DNA of 64,000 nucleotides, from the NCBI RefSeq assembly GCF_040838345.1, contig NZ_JBAKFF010000001.1, positions 1,178,001-1,242,000 on the forward strand. Direction: 5' to 3'. Position numbers and translations under genes: made by a program. The DNA is from Spiribacter sp. 1M189. GTDB lineage: Bacteria; Pseudomonadota; Gammaproteobacteria; Nitrococcales; Nitrococcaceae. Shown here piece after piece: positions 52,730 through 63,473 of the stretch; position 1 is the first letter of the stretch, and the number at the start of each line of letters is the position of its first letter. The notes below the pieces were generated by a model. It made no database searches. It had not been told where the DNA came from and saw only the letters and a program-made list of their open reading frames with translations.

Positions 52730-54985
52730 ATGTGGAGGGTAATCGCCGATGCCCTCGGCCTGATCGCAAGCGGTCTGCTGCCCCGCCGTCAGGGGCTGCT
52801 GCGCAACGGACCCCGGCGCTGGGCCGTGACCCTGGGCCTGGCGCTCATCCTGCCGGTGGTGCTGCTCTACTACTGGATCGGCCTGTGGCTCGATGAACTG
52901 CTCTTCCGTGGCTATCGCCGGGTCGCCGTGGCGCGGCCGGTGTTCATCCTGGGCGTGCCGCGCAGCGGCACGACCGCCTTGCACGAGGCCCTCGCCGAGG
53001 ATCGTCAGTTCACCACACAGCGCACCTGGGAGTGCCTGCTCGCCCCCGCGATCAGCCATCGCCACCTCTGGCGCGGACTCGCCCGGGTGGATCGCCGGCT
53101 GGGCAGGCCGCTGCGCCGGCTCGCCGGCTGGCTCAACCGCCGCTGGGTCGCACCCCTCACCGATGCCCACCCCATGCGCCTTCATGCCCCGGAGGAGGAC
53201 TACTTAAGCCTCCTCCCGCAGCTCTCGGCCTTCATTCTGGTGGTCGCCTTCCCCGACAGCGACCGACTCTGGCGCCTCGGTCGCGGCGATATCGCCCTCG
53301 CAGACGACGAGCGCCAACGACTCATGCGCCAGTACCGGCGGGTCATCCAGCGGCATCTGTACTTCCATGGCGCCGAGCGTACCTATCTGGCGAAGAACGC
53401 CAGTCACGCCACCCTGGCCGCCAGCCTGCTCGAGGCCTTCCCGGATGCCCGCTTCATTGCCTGCCTGCGCGATCCCGCCGAGGTGGTCTCCTCGCAGCTC
53501 TCGAGCCTCGGCCCGGGGCTGCGTGCGCTGCATGGCCCGATCCGTCAGGACGAGCTCACGCGGCGCATGCTCGCGCAACTGCAGTTCGGCTATCGCAACC
53601 TGCTATCGGTGCTACCGGCGCGGGCCGGCGATCGCGCGGTGTTCCTCCCCCTCGGCGCACAGCGCCAGGGGCTGGCCCAGGCGATTCGCCAGGTCTATGC
53701 CCATCTGGGATTGCCGCTCGGGACGGCATTCGCCGAACGCCTCGACACCCTGGATGCCCAGGCCCGGACACATCGCTCCGGCCACCGGCATGCCCTCACC
53801 GACTACGGCCTCGACGGCGCCCAGGTCGCCGAAGCATTCGCCGACATCCGGGCGGCCTTCAACTTTGCCGCCACCGAGGCCATCCCCGCCGGCCAACAGA
53901 CGCCCCTTGATCATCGACTGCGCGTGGTCGTGGTCTCGGATGCCGCACCACAGCGTAACGGCGTGGGCACCTACTACAGCGACCTGATCGCCCACCTCGA
54001 CACGCGGGTGGCGGCGATCCGGCTGATCGCCAACGGCGGCGAGGGCCCGGTGATTCCGCACTGGCATGAGACTGCCCTGCCCGGCGACGCCACGCAGAGC
54101 ATCGCCCTGCCCTCGCCCATTGCGCTGCGCCGGGCCATCGCGAATACCGCCCCCGAGGTGGTGATCGTCGCCACCCCCGGGCCCTACGGCATCCTCGCCG
54201 GCCTCATGGCGCGGCGCCTGGGGGCGCGGCTGATTTTCGGCCTGCATACCGACTACGAGGCGCTCGCCGGGCTCTACTGGGGGCGCCTGCGCGGCGCCGT
54301 GAACCGGGTGGCGATGCGCGGCATCAACCGCGTTCTCTTCCGCCGTGCCGGCGTGGTGGTGAGCAACTCGGCCCATATGCACCAGCTCGCGCGGGAAAAG
54401 GGCGCCCGCCATGCCATCCGGGTGAACACCCCCATCCCGCGGGAGTTCCTCGAGACCCCCCTGGCGCCACTGCAGATACCGCCCCGACGGATCCTCTTCG
54501 TCGGCCGCCTCGCCGCGGAAAAACGCGTCAATGCGATCATCGAGGCCGCCGAGGCCCACCCCGGGCTCAGCTTTCGCATCGCCGGAGATGGTCCGCTGCG
54601 CGACGAGGTCGAGGCGGCGGCCGCGCGGCTTGAGAATCTGGAGTATCTCGGCTGGCTCGACCGCGATCGCCTGCGCGGTGTGCTCGATGAAAGCGATCTG
54701 CTGGTGCTGCCCTCGCGGGTCGAGGCGTTTGGCACGGTGGCGCTGGAGTCCATGGTGCGTGGTCGCCTGACGCTGGTCTCGCCCGGCTGTGGGATCACCG
54801 ACTGGCCGGCGCTCGCCGATGGCCTGCTAGTCATGGATGGCGAGCAGACCGTCGCGGCGGCACTCAGCGGGCTCCTCGCCCTGCCAGCCGACGAACTCGC
54901 CGCCCGCGCGGAGACTGCCCGTGAGCGCAGCGCGCAGATGGCCCGGCAGTGCATCGACGAATGGCTGGCGCTGATCGCACCATGA
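52730..54985 (+). CDS. Sulfotransferase-glycosyltransferase fusion protein
   Basis: A 751-residue fusion. A membrane segment lies at residues 31-53. A sulfotransferase domain (about 70-375) has the PAPS-binding loop GVPRSGTT at 75-82 and a second PAPS region with FIACLRDPAEVVSSQLS. From about residue 395 a GT-B family-4 glycosyltransferase begins (VVVSDAAPQRNGVGTYYSDL), with FVGRLAAEKRV and the E-x7-E nucleotide-sugar motif at E665/E673. It is probably a membrane-anchored enzyme making a sulfated glycan or glycolipid. The product is unknown. It overlaps the next gene by ATGA. Confidence 0.85.
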   Translation: MWRVIADALGLIASGLLPRRQGLLRNGPRRWAVTLGLALILPVVLLYYWIGLWLDELLFRGYRRVAVARPVFILGVPRSGTTALHEALAEDRQFTTQRTWECLLAPAISHRHLWRGLARVDRRLGRPLRRLAGWLNRRWVAPLTDAHPMRLHAPEEDYLSLLPQLSAFILVVAFPDSDRLWRLGRGDIALADDERQRLMRQYRRVIQRHLYFHGAERTYLAKNASHATLAASLLEAFPDARFIACLRDPAEVVSSQLSSLGPGLRALHGPIRQDELTRRMLAQLQFGYRNLLSVLPARAGDRAVFLPLGAQRQGLAQAIRQVYAHLGLPLGTAFAERLDTLDAQARTHRSGHRHALTDYGLDGAQVAEAFADIRAAFNFAATEAIPAGQQTPLDHRLRVVVVSDAAPQRNGVGTYYSDLIAHLDTRVAAIRLIANGGEGPVIPHWHETALPGDATQSIALPSPIALRRAIANTAPEVVIVATPGPYGILAGLMARRLGARLIFGLHTDYEALAGLYWGRLRGAVNRVAMRGINRVLFRRAGVVVSNSAHMHQLAREKGARHAIRVNTPIPREFLETPLAPLQIPPRRILFVGRLAAEKRVNAIIEAAEAHPGLSFRIAGDGPLRDEVEAAAARLENLEYLGWLDRDRLRGVLDESDLLVLPSRVEAFGTVALESMVRGRLTLVSPGCGITDWPALADGLLVMDGEQTVAAALSGLLALPADELAARAETARERSAQMARQCIDEWLALIAP

Positions 54986-55671
54986 GCCGGCCCGACGTCC
55001 ATCTGAGCATCCACGATGTCATGCCGAGCACGCTACCGCGGGTGCAGGCCCTCATTGATCTATGTCATGACTGCGGCTGGCCGCCACCGGTACTGCTGGT
55101 GGTGCCCGGCGCCGGCTGGGATGACGCGGGGATCGAGACCCTGCGGCGCTGGCGGGCCGACGGGCACGAACTGGCCGGCCATGGCTGGCGGCATCGCATC
55201 GCGCGCTACGGCGGGCTCTGGCACCGGCTGCACAGTGCCCTCATCTCCCGCGATGTGGCCGAGCATCTGGCACTGGATGCCGAGGGCATTCTCGCGCTCA
55301 TGCGCGACTGCCATGCCTGGTTCGAGTCTCATGAGCTGACCCCACCGATGCTCTATGTGCCACCCGCCTGGGCGCTGGGCGCCCTTCCGCGAGCCCGGCT
55401 CGGCGAACAGCCATTCGATTCGGTGGAGACGATGCGAGGCATCTATTCCCAGGCCAGCGGCCGCTGGCGCTATCGGGCACTCCTCGGCTATGAGGCGGGT
55501 AACGGACTGCAACATCGGGCGCTGCAGATCAGCAACGCCGTCAATCGCGCCCGCGCCCCGCGGGCGGGGCTGCGCATCGGGCTGCATCCGCAGGATGCGC
55601 AGCTCCCGCTGGCGGGGGCGATGCGACGGGATCTGCTGCGGTTCAGCCCGCGTCCGCCAGCAGGCGGTTGA
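54982..55671 (+). CDS. Polysaccharide deacetylase-like protein (DUF2334)
   Basis: A 229-residue protein of the DUF2334/NodB-like group. The N-terminal motif HLSIHDVMP carries the metal-binding Asp, HGWRHR the histidines and LHPQD a late catalytic residue pair. It may deacetylate an N-acetyl sugar. It overlaps the sulfotransferase-glycosyltransferase gene by four bases, so the two likely work on the same molecule. An earlier in-frame ATG lies inside that gene. The last 29 bases overlap sodA on the other strand. Confidence 0.82.
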   Translation: MSRPDVHLSIHDVMPSTLPRVQALIDLCHDCGWPPPVLLVVPGAGWDDAGIETLRRWRADGHELAGHGWRHRIARYGGLWHRLHSALISRDVAEHLALDAEGILALMRDCHAWFESHELTPPMLYVPPAWALGALPRARLGEQPFDSVETMRGIYSQASGRWRYRALLGYEAGNGLQHRALQISNAVNRARAPRAGLRIGLHPQDAQLPLAGAMRRDLLRFSPRPPAGG

Positions 55672-56248
55672 CCTCTTCCCAGTTGACCACGTCCCAGAAC
55701 GCCTCGACGTAGTCCGGCCGGCGGTTCTGGTAGCGCAGGTAGTAGGCATGCTCCCAGACGTCGATGCCCAGCACCGGCGTACCGCGGACCTCGGCGACGT
55801 CCATGATCGGATTGTCCTGATTGGGCGTGGAGGTCACCTTAAGGCCCTCGGCGGTGTGGATCAGCCAGGCCCAGCCCGAGCCGAATCGACCAAGCGCCGC
55901 GTTGGTGAAGGTCTCGCGGAAGCTGTCGAAGGAGCCGAACGCCTCGTTGATGGCATCCGCCACCGCCCCGTTCGGCGCGCCACCGCCGTTCGGCGAGAGC
56001 ATGTTCCAGAACAGCGAGTGGTTGTAGTGGCCACCGCCGTTGTTGCGCACCGCCGCCGGCAGCGTGGAGATACCGCTGAGCAGCTCCTCGAGCGGCTTGC
56101 CCTCGTAGTCGGTGCCGTTCACCGCGTCGTTCAGCTTGGTGACGTAGGTGTTGTGATGCTTGGTGTGGTGGATCTCCATCGTGCGGGCATCGATGGAGCG
56201 ATCCAGGGCGTCATAACCGTAAGGCAAATCCGGTAGCGTGAAGGCCAT
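55643..56248 (-). CDS. sodA: Superoxide dismutase, Mn-type
   Basis: A 201-residue Fe/Mn superoxide dismutase. Metal ligands are the histidine in EIHHTKHH, the histidine in [11 protein letters not shown], and Asp and His in DVWEHAYY. The glycine-rich [13 protein letters not shown] and the glutamine in TPNQDNP are marks of Mn rather than Fe enzymes. AAGGAG seven bases upstream fixes the ATG at 56248. No signal peptide, so cytoplasmic. A Mn/Zn/Fe importer is encoded elsewhere in the window. Confidence 0.93.
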   Translation of the reverse strand: MAFTLPDLPYGYDALDRSIDARTMEIHHTKHHNTYVTKLNDAVNGTDYEGKPLEELLSGISTLPAAVRNNGGGHYNHSLFWNMLSPNGGGAPNGAVADAINEAFGSFDSFRETFTNAALGRFGSGWAWLIHTAEGLKVTSTPNQDNPIMDVAEVRGTPVLGIDVWEHAYYLRYQNRRPDYVEAFWDVVNWEEVNRLLADAG

Positions 56249-56407
56249 AGGGGTCTCCTTTGCTGGTTTTTGATGAAAGGAAATCACTCGATTCAACGCT
56301 CAAACCGTACCCTTTGAGTCCGGTTTTGGCCATAGCAGGCTGGCCAATCGCCGCCCTCATCAGCAATACTTCGCGGGTTAACGAACTCATACCGACCGGA
56401 GTCGCCG

Positions 56408-56950
56408 ATGACCGCCCGTACCGTATTCATTAATTGCGCTTGCCTGTTGCTGCTCACGGGCTGCGGAGCCAACCTGGACCTGTCCACGGCGAACCTGGGT
56501 CTGGGGACTGCCGGTTCGGCCCAGGCCGTACCAACGGAAGCGAGCGAAGTCGTCATCGGTACGGAACCACCCGATTTTGATGCCAGGAGCACGGGCAGAC
56601 ATCGCGGGATCGCCCGCGCCAACTGCAACTCAAGCAGCAGTGTCGAGGAGGCCCGGCAAGAGGCACTTGAACTGCTGCGCCGGCGCGCTGCCAATAACGG
56701 AGCGGATTATATACGCCTGACCGGTTCCGGCAGCATCGACGAGCGCGGATCCTGTCTGGATGGATTCTTTCGCCTCGACGGCGTGGGCTTTGCCGAGCTG
56801 ACGGCAACCCGTCAGGCGGATAGCGGGATGAGTCCCGCCGATACGCTCACCTCCCGGCTTGAGGAGCTCGACGCCCTGCTCGACCGGGGCCTGATCAACC
56901 AGACCGAGTATGACCAGCTTCGCCAGCAGGTCCTCGACGAGCCGTACTGA
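56408..56950 (+). CDS. Lipoprotein with an RcsF/DUF4156-like domain and C-terminal SHOCT motif
   Basis: A 180-residue predicted lipoprotein: signal peptide and lipobox LLTGC at residue 19. The middle (about residues 70-130) has two separated cysteines and a pattern, EARQEALELLRRRAANNGADYIRL, that recalls the RcsF/DUF4156 fold. The last 35 residues (LEELDALLDRGLINQTEYDQLRQQVL) match the SHOCT motif, a short helical oligomerisation segment. The function is unknown. CGGAG lies before the ATG. It is divergent from sodA and is followed 11 bases later by the DUF2058 gene. Confidence 0.7.
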   Translation: MTARTVFINCACLLLLTGCGANLDLSTANLGLGTAGSAQAVPTEASEVVIGTEPPDFDARSTGRHRGIARANCNSSSSVEEARQEALELLRRRAANNGADYIRLTGSGSIDERGSCLDGFFRLDGVGFAELTATRQADSGMSPADTLTSRLEELDALLDRGLINQTEYDQLRQQVLDEPY

Positions 56951-56961
56951 AGGCAGCCGAG

Positions 56962-57492
56962 ATGAGTGACAGCCTTCGCGATCAAATGCTCAAGGCGGGT
57001 CTTATCGACGAACAATCGGTCAAGAAAACCCGCAGCAGCAAGCGCAAGAAGCGCCGGCGCGGCGAGGCCGACGCCGAACAGAGCGCCGCCAGCGAGGCGG
57101 CTGCCCGGCGCGAGGCCGACCGACGCGCGCGCGATCGCACGCTCAACGCCCGGCGCCAGGAGGAGCGCAAGCAGGAGGCCGACGAAAAGGCGGCGCGGCA
57201 GATGGTGATCGACAGCGAGATCGCCCACGATGGCGAGGAGCGCTTTCAGTTCAGCCATAATGGCCGCATCCGTCCCATCCATGTCAGCGCCGCCCAGCGC
57301 CGTGAACTCGCCAGTGGCAAGCTTGCCATCGCCCGAACGCGGGGACGTTACCGGCTCATCCCGGGGGATATTGTCGAGAAGGTCCGCAGCCGGGCGCCAT
57401 TCCTCATCGCCTGGACCGCCGCGGACAGCGACGCCGGCGACGAGGACGACGCCTATGCCGATCACCCGGTCCCCGACGATCTCATGTGGTAG
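56962..57492 (+). CDS. DUF2058 protein (YaiL-like)
   Basis: A 176-residue protein matching the DUF2058 family. It opens with SDSLRDQMLKAGLIDEQSVKK, has a long charged, basic helical stretch (residues about 25-85), and ends with a small domain (FSHNGRIRPIHVSAAQRREL, GRYRLIPGDIVEKV). The family is described as nucleoprotein or polynucleotide associated, without a proven role. The 3' end overlaps the oligopeptidase gene by 31 bases. Confidence 0.88.
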   Translation: MSDSLRDQMLKAGLIDEQSVKKTRSSKRKKRRRGEADAEQSAASEAAARREADRRARDRTLNARRQEERKQEADEKAARQMVIDSEIAHDGEERFQFSHNGRIRPIHVSAAQRRELASGKLAIARTRGRYRLIPGDIVEKVRSRAPFLIAWTAADSDAGDEDDAYADHPVPDDLMW

Positions 57493-59570
57493 ATCAAGAA
57501 GGCGTAGCGGTAGGCGACCTCCTCGAGAAACTGGAATCGCCCGCCCGGACCGCCATGGCCGGCGCTCATGTTGGTATGCAGCAGCACCGTCCCCGATGGT
57601 TCACCCTCGCTGCGCAGGCGCGCCACCCACTTCGCGGGCTCCCAGTAGGTCACCCGCGGGTCGGAGACCCCGGCGGTGACCAGCAGATGCGGGTACGGCC
57701 GTGGCGCCACATTGTCATAGGGTGAGTAGGCGGCGATCCCGGCGTAGGCCGCGGGATCCTCGATGGGATTGCCCCATTCGGGCCACTCCGGTGGCGTCAG
57801 CGGCAGATCCGGATCGAGCATGGTGTTGAGTACATCCACAAACGGCACATCCGCCACCGCGGCCTGGAACAGCTCCGGGCGCAGATTGAGCACGGCGCCG
57901 ACCAGCATGCCGCCGGCACTGCCGCCATGCGCGGCAATGCGCCCGACGCCGGTGTAACCCGCCTCAATAAGTGCCTCGGCACAGGCGATATAGTCGCTGA
58001 AGGTATTGCGCTTCGCCGCCTGTCGCCCCTCCCGATACCAGCGATAACCCCGCTCGCGTCCCCCGCGCACATGGGCGATGGCATAGACAAAGCCCCGGTC
58101 CACCAGCGATAGCCGGTTGGGGCTGAATCCGGGCAGCTCGCTGATGCCATAAGCACCGTAGCCATAGAGCAGCAGGGGCGTATCGGCATCGGGTGCCACG
58201 TCGCGGTGGTGGAACAGGGAGATCGGTACCGACTCCCCATCCGGCGCCGTCGCCATCAGACGCCGCGTGACATAGGACTCGGGATCGTGTCCGGATGGGA
58301 CCTCCTGGGTCTTGCGCAGCGTCCGCTCGCGACGGCGCATGTCGTAGTCGAACACCTGGGCAGGCCGGGCGAACCCGCTCATGGCAAAGCGCAGCGTATC
58401 GGTGTCGTACTCAAGCCCGGGCATCACACCCACCTCGATACAGGGGTCGGGCTGTTCGATGACATGTTCCTCGCCGGCATCGAGGCGGCGGATGACGATG
58501 CGCGACTCGGCATCCTCCAGCTCCTGGCGGACCAGCCAGTCGGCGAACACCACCATCCCCTCGATGAGCCGGCCCGGACGATGGGCAACCAGCGGCACCC
58601 AGGCATCGCGCCCGGTGGCGCCGATCGGCGCGCGGGCAATGCAGAAATCCTCCGCGCCACCGGCGTTGGTGAGGATGAACCAGTCATCGCCATGGTCACT
58701 CACCGAGTACTCCACATCCCGCTCGCGCTCGGCGATGAGCCGCGGCTCGGCGGTCGGATCGTCGGCCGGCAGCCAGCGCACCTCCGAGGTGGTGTGGTCG
58801 TGGCTGTCGATCAACAGATAGCGCCCGCTCTCCGTGCGATCCACGCCCAGAAAGAAGCCGGGATCCCGCTCGGTATAGACCAGCTCATCCGACTCGGCCG
58901 GCATGCCAACGCGATGGCGATAGACCCAGCGGGGCCGATGCTCGTCATCGATCACGGTGTAGAGAAAGCTCTCGCCGTCATTGGCCCAGGCCATATCGCC
59001 CCGGGCCGGATGGATGACCTCGTGCAGATCGTCGCCGGTGGCAAGGTCACGAACCCGGATCGAGAATGCCTCCGCGCCGGAGCGATCACTGGCCCAGGCG
59101 AGATAGCGATGATCGGGGCTATGCGCCGCACCGCCGAGCCGGAAGTACTCAGTACCGGCCGCCTCGCTATCGCCGTCGAACAGGACCTGCTCTTCCCCGC
59201 CATCCCGTGGATGCCGACACAGCAGCGGGTGCTGACCGCCCTCGCGGTAGCGCGAGTAGTAGGCCCAGGGGCCCTCCGGTGCTGGCACGCTGCTGTCATC
59301 CTCGCGGATGCGGCCCCGCAGCTCGGTGACCAGCGACTGGCGCAGCGGCTCGAGCGGGTTCATCACCGATTCAGCGTAGCGGTTCTCCGCCTCGAGGTAG
59401 TCGCGAATCGCCGGATCCAGGCGCTCCGGGTCGACCATGGCATCGCGCCAGTGGGCATCACGCAGCCAGGCGTAGGGGTCGGTACGCGTCACGCCGTGGC
59501 GGGTATCAGTGATTGGCCGGCGCATGGCAAGCGGCGGCCGGATCGCGCCGGATCCCGGTCGATCGGTCAT
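57462..59570 (-). CDS. ptrB: Oligopeptidase B (prolyl oligopeptidase family)
   Basis: A 702-residue serine peptidase cleaving small peptides after Arg or Lys. A beta-propeller (about residues 70-400) precedes the alpha/beta hydrolase domain. The nucleophile is in HGGSAGGML, and the C-terminal region has a PHLLVTAGVSDPRV aspartate and an SAGHGG histidine. Length is near E. coli PtrB (686). AAGGAG about nine bases before the ATG at 59570 marks the start; the frame runs further upstream. It likely shares an operon with the EamA carrier. Confidence 0.93.
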   Translation of the reverse strand: MTDRPGSGAIRPPLAMRRPITDTRHGVTRTDPYAWLRDAHWRDAMVDPERLDPAIRDYLEAENRYAESVMNPLEPLRQSLVTELRGRIREDDSSVPAPEGPWAYYSRYREGGQHPLLCRHPRDGGEEQVLFDGDSEAAGTEYFRLGGAAHSPDHRYLAWASDRSGAEAFSIRVRDLATGDDLHEVIHPARGDMAWANDGESFLYTVIDDEHRPRWVYRHRVGMPAESDELVYTERDPGFFLGVDRTESGRYLLIDSHDHTTSEVRWLPADDPTAEPRLIAERERDVEYSVSDHGDDWFILTNAGGAEDFCIARAPIGATGRDAWVPLVAHRPGRLIEGMVVFADWLVRQELEDAESRIVIRRLDAGEEHVIEQPDPCIEVGVMPGLEYDTDTLRFAMSGFARPAQVFDYDMRRRERTLRKTQEVPSGHDPESYVTRRLMATAPDGESVPISLFHHRDVAPDADTPLLLYGYGAYGISELPGFSPNRLSLVDRGFVYAIAHVRGGRERGYRWYREGRQAAKRNTFSDYIACAEALIEAGYTGVGRIAAHGGSAGGMLVGAVLNLRPELFQAAVADVPFVDVLNTMLDPDLPLTPPEWPEWGNPIEDPAAYAGIAAYSPYDNVAPRPYPHLLVTAGVSDPRVTYWEPAKWVARLRSEGEPSGTVLLHTNMSAGHGGPGGRFQFLEEVAYRYAFLIYHMRSSGTG

Positions 59571-59587
59571 CCAGGTCACTCCTTGGG

Positions 59588-60490
59588 TTAAACGGGCCAG
59601 GCCTGTCGCTCGGCCCGCAGGGCCAGCGAGGCATGCACGGTCACAGTGGTCAGGATGAGCGCGCCGCCTGCCAATGTCAGGCTCGGCACCGCCTCGCCGA
59701 GCAACCACCAGACCCAGATCGGGCCGAGGATGGTCTCGATGAGCAGGCAGAGGCTGACCTCCGGCGAGGGCAGATAGCGCGTCGCAACGGTGAGCAACAC
59801 AGTGGCCAATGGCATCTGAAACAGGCCCATCACGCCGATCACTGCATAGCTCGACACCGAGAGACTGAATGGATCGGCGAAAGGAATGGCCATGGTGCCG
59901 GCAATCGCCCCGCTGACGCAGACCAGCGGCAGCCGCGGGACCGCGGGGAAGCGGCGCAGGATCGTTAATTGCGCGCCGACGGTCATCGCCAGCAGCAGCG
60001 CCAGGCTGTCGCCCAGCACCGAGCCTCCCTGCAGCCCGCCCCCGAACACCACCACCACGCCGATGACGGCGAGCGCGATGGCCGCCCAGGTGCGCAGGGG
60101 CACCTGCTCGCGCAGGAAGATCCGCGAGAACAGCGCGGCGAAAAATGGCGAAGCGGCGAGGATCACCACGGTGTTGGCCGCCGCTGTGTGAGTCACCGAG
60201 AGCACGAACAGCGTCGTGTTGCCCGAGAGCAGCACCACTGAGGCGGCGATAAGCCAGCGATCACGTCGCCCCGGGGGAAGCCTCAAGCGCTTGCCGCTGA
60301 CCAGCATCCATGCCCCGAGTGACAGGCAGATCAGCCAGCCGCGCCAGAACACGATATCCCAGTGCGGCGCATCCGCGAGGCGCACCATCAGCGCATCGAA
60401 ACTGATCAGCAGCACGGCACCCAGCGCAATCGCCAGGCCGCGGCCATGCGCTGCCGGTCCGCTCAAGCCGATTTGATCCGCCGCTGCCAT
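59588..60490 (-). CDS. EamA/DMT-family transporter
   Basis: A 300-residue membrane protein with ten predicted hydrophobic helices in two similar halves (EamA repeats), for example the helix pair around SVTHTAAANTVVILAASPFFAALF and LREQVPLRTWAAIALAVIGV in the first half. It is a drug/metabolite-type carrier; the substrate is unknown. ATG at 60490 is preferred to an upstream start in the same frame. It lies 17 bases before ptrB on the same strand. Confidence 0.85.
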   Translation of the reverse strand: MAAADQIGLSGPAAHGRGLAIALGAVLLISFDALMVRLADAPHWDIVFWRGWLICLSLGAWMLVSGKRLRLPPGRRDRWLIAASVVLLSGNTTLFVLSVTHTAAANTVVILAASPFFAALFSRIFLREQVPLRTWAAIALAVIGVVVVFGGGLQGGSVLGDSLALLLAMTVGAQLTILRRFPAVPRLPLVCVSGAIAGTMAIPFADPFSLSVSSYAVIGVMGLFQMPLATVLLTVATRYLPSPEVSLCLLIETILGPIWVWWLLGEAVPSLTLAGGALILTTVTVHASLALRAERQAWPV

Positions 60491-60564
60491 CAGCCATGCA
60501 TCTCCCTGAAAAGATAGACGGCAGAGCCTATCCCCCAAGGCAGTGAATGGCCAGCCAGACGCGT

Positions 60565-60593
60565 TTGTTCGGCACAAACCGGACGTTTACACT
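60565..60593 (+). promoter_or_regulatory. Predicted promoter of the FKBP-type isomerase gene
   Basis: TTGTTC (60565-60570), a 17-base spacer and TACACT (60588-60593), with a start near 60600 and an ordinary leader of about 27 bases carrying AGAGG. Confidence 0.5.
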
Positions 60594-60626
60594 ACGCGGT
60601 CACACATAATCGACTCAGAGGTCTTC

Positions 60627-61091
60627 ATGCAGATCGAAAAGAACGCGGTGGTTGCCATCGACTACACCCTGCGCGACACCGAGGGCGAGGTGCTCGACGC
60701 ATCGCCGGACGGCCAGCCACTGCAGTATCTGCATGGTGCCGGCAATATCATCCCCGGCCTCGAAAAGGCCCTCGAGGGCAAGACCACCGGCGATGATCTG
60801 GATGTGAGCATCCCCCCGGAGGAGGCCTACGGTGAGCGTGACGACCGCCTGCAGCAGGATGTCCCGCGCAGCATGTTCGAGGGTGTCGACAACGTCGAGA
60901 CGGGCATGCGCTTCCAGGCTCAGACCCAGTCGGGCACCCAGGTGGTGACCGTGGCCGCCGTCAGCGGTGACAGCGTGACGGTGGACGCCAACCATCCGCT
61001 CGCCGGGCAGACGCTGAACTTCAAGGTCAAGGTCTCCGACGTGCGCGAGGCCTCGGACGAGGAAATCGAGCACGGCCACGTGCACGAGTAG
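60627..61091 (+). CDS. FKBP-type peptidyl-prolyl isomerase, SlyD family
   Basis: A 154-residue prolyl isomerase and chaperone. The FKBP part is split by an insert-in-flap domain (about residues 66-128), as in SlyD: VVAIDYTLRDTEGEVLD, YLHGAGNIIPGLEKALEG, IPPEEAYGERD and NHPLAGQTLNFKVKV. The C-terminus is short (HGHVHE) and lacks most of the metal-binding His/Cys tail of E. coli SlyD. AGAGG precedes the ATG at 60627. The liv genes follow on the same strand. Confidence 0.92.
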   Translation: MQIEKNAVVAIDYTLRDTEGEVLDASPDGQPLQYLHGAGNIIPGLEKALEGKTTGDDLDVSIPPEEAYGERDDRLQQDVPRSMFEGVDNVETGMRFQAQTQSGTQVVTVAAVSGDSVTVDANHPLAGQTLNFKVKVSDVREASDEEIEHGHVHE

Positions 61092-61118
61092 GATCAGCCA
61101 ACAGCGGGGGGCGACAAC

Positions 61119-61898
<780 letters not shown>

Positions 61899-61901
61899 GG
61901 C

Positions 61902-62606
<705 letters not shown>

Positions 62607-62612
62607 CAGGCA

Positions 62613-63473
62613 ATGATCGAGTTCATCCAGCTCCTCATCAACGGCATCCTGCTCGGCAGTATTCTGGCGCTGGGCGCCGTCGGGGCGACCATGATCTTCG
62701 GTGTGCTGCGCTTCGCGCACTTCGCCCACGGCGATCTGATGGCCATCGGCGCCTATTTCGCGCTGACGGTGGTGACCGTGTTCAACCTGCCGGTGCTCGC
62801 CGCCCTGCCCGTGGCCATGCTCCTCACCGCGGGGCTTGCCGTGGGCATCGACCAGGTGGTCTACCGCCGCATCCGCCGGGTGCAGCCGGTCATCCTGCTG
62901 ATCGCCTCGTTCGCCACCGCCCTGGTCCTGCGCTCGTTCATCCAGATGGTCTGGGGCAGCAGCAACCAGGTCTACCAGACGGGCATCCAGCTCCCCTGGC
63001 GCATCGGGCCGCTCACGCTCAAACCCGATCACCTGCTGATCTTCATCGCCGCCACCGTGCTGGTGATCGGCGTGCATCTGTTCCTCACCCGCACGAAGAT
63101 GGGCAAGGCCATGCGGGCGATGAGCGACAACATGAACCTGGCCCTGGTCACCGGCATCCCCGCCGATCGGGTGATCATGTGGACCTGGGTCATCGGCGGC
63201 GCGCTGGCCGCGGCGGCCGGCGTGTTCCTCGGCATGGATACGCGGCTGCATCCGGTCATGGGCTGGACCCTGCTGCTGCCGATCTTCGCGGCCACCATCC
63301 TCGGCGGCATCGGCCGGCCCTACGGCGCCATTCTCGGCGGGCTGGTGATCGGCTGCGCGATGGAGCTCTCCACGCTCATCATCCCCGGCTCGTACAAACC
63401 GGCGGTGGCCTTCGCGATCATGGTGGTCACGCTGATCTTCCGGCCGCAGGGGATCATCAAGGGGTCGGTGTAA
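62613..63473 (+). CDS. livH: Branched-chain amino-acid-type ABC transporter permease (LivH family)
   Basis: A 286-residue membrane permease with about eight hydrophobic segments. LivH features include the opening LLINGILLGSILALGAVGATMIFGVLRFAHFAHGD, RAMSDNMNLALVTGI (contact with the ATPase) and ATILGGIGRPYGAILGG. It lies six bases after livF and overlaps livM as TAATG. Confidence 0.9.
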   Translation: MIEFIQLLINGILLGSILALGAVGATMIFGVLRFAHFAHGDLMAIGAYFALTVVTVFNLPVLAALPVAMLLTAGLAVGIDQVVYRRIRRVQPVILLIASFATALVLRSFIQMVWGSSNQVYQTGIQLPWRIGPLTLKPDHLLIFIAATVLVIGVHLFLTRTKMGKAMRAMSDNMNLALVTGIPADRVIMWTWVIGGALAAAAGVFLGMDTRLHPVMGWTLLLPIFAATILGGIGRPYGAILGGLVIGCAMELSTLIIPGSYKPAVAFAIMVVTLIFRPQGIIKGSV

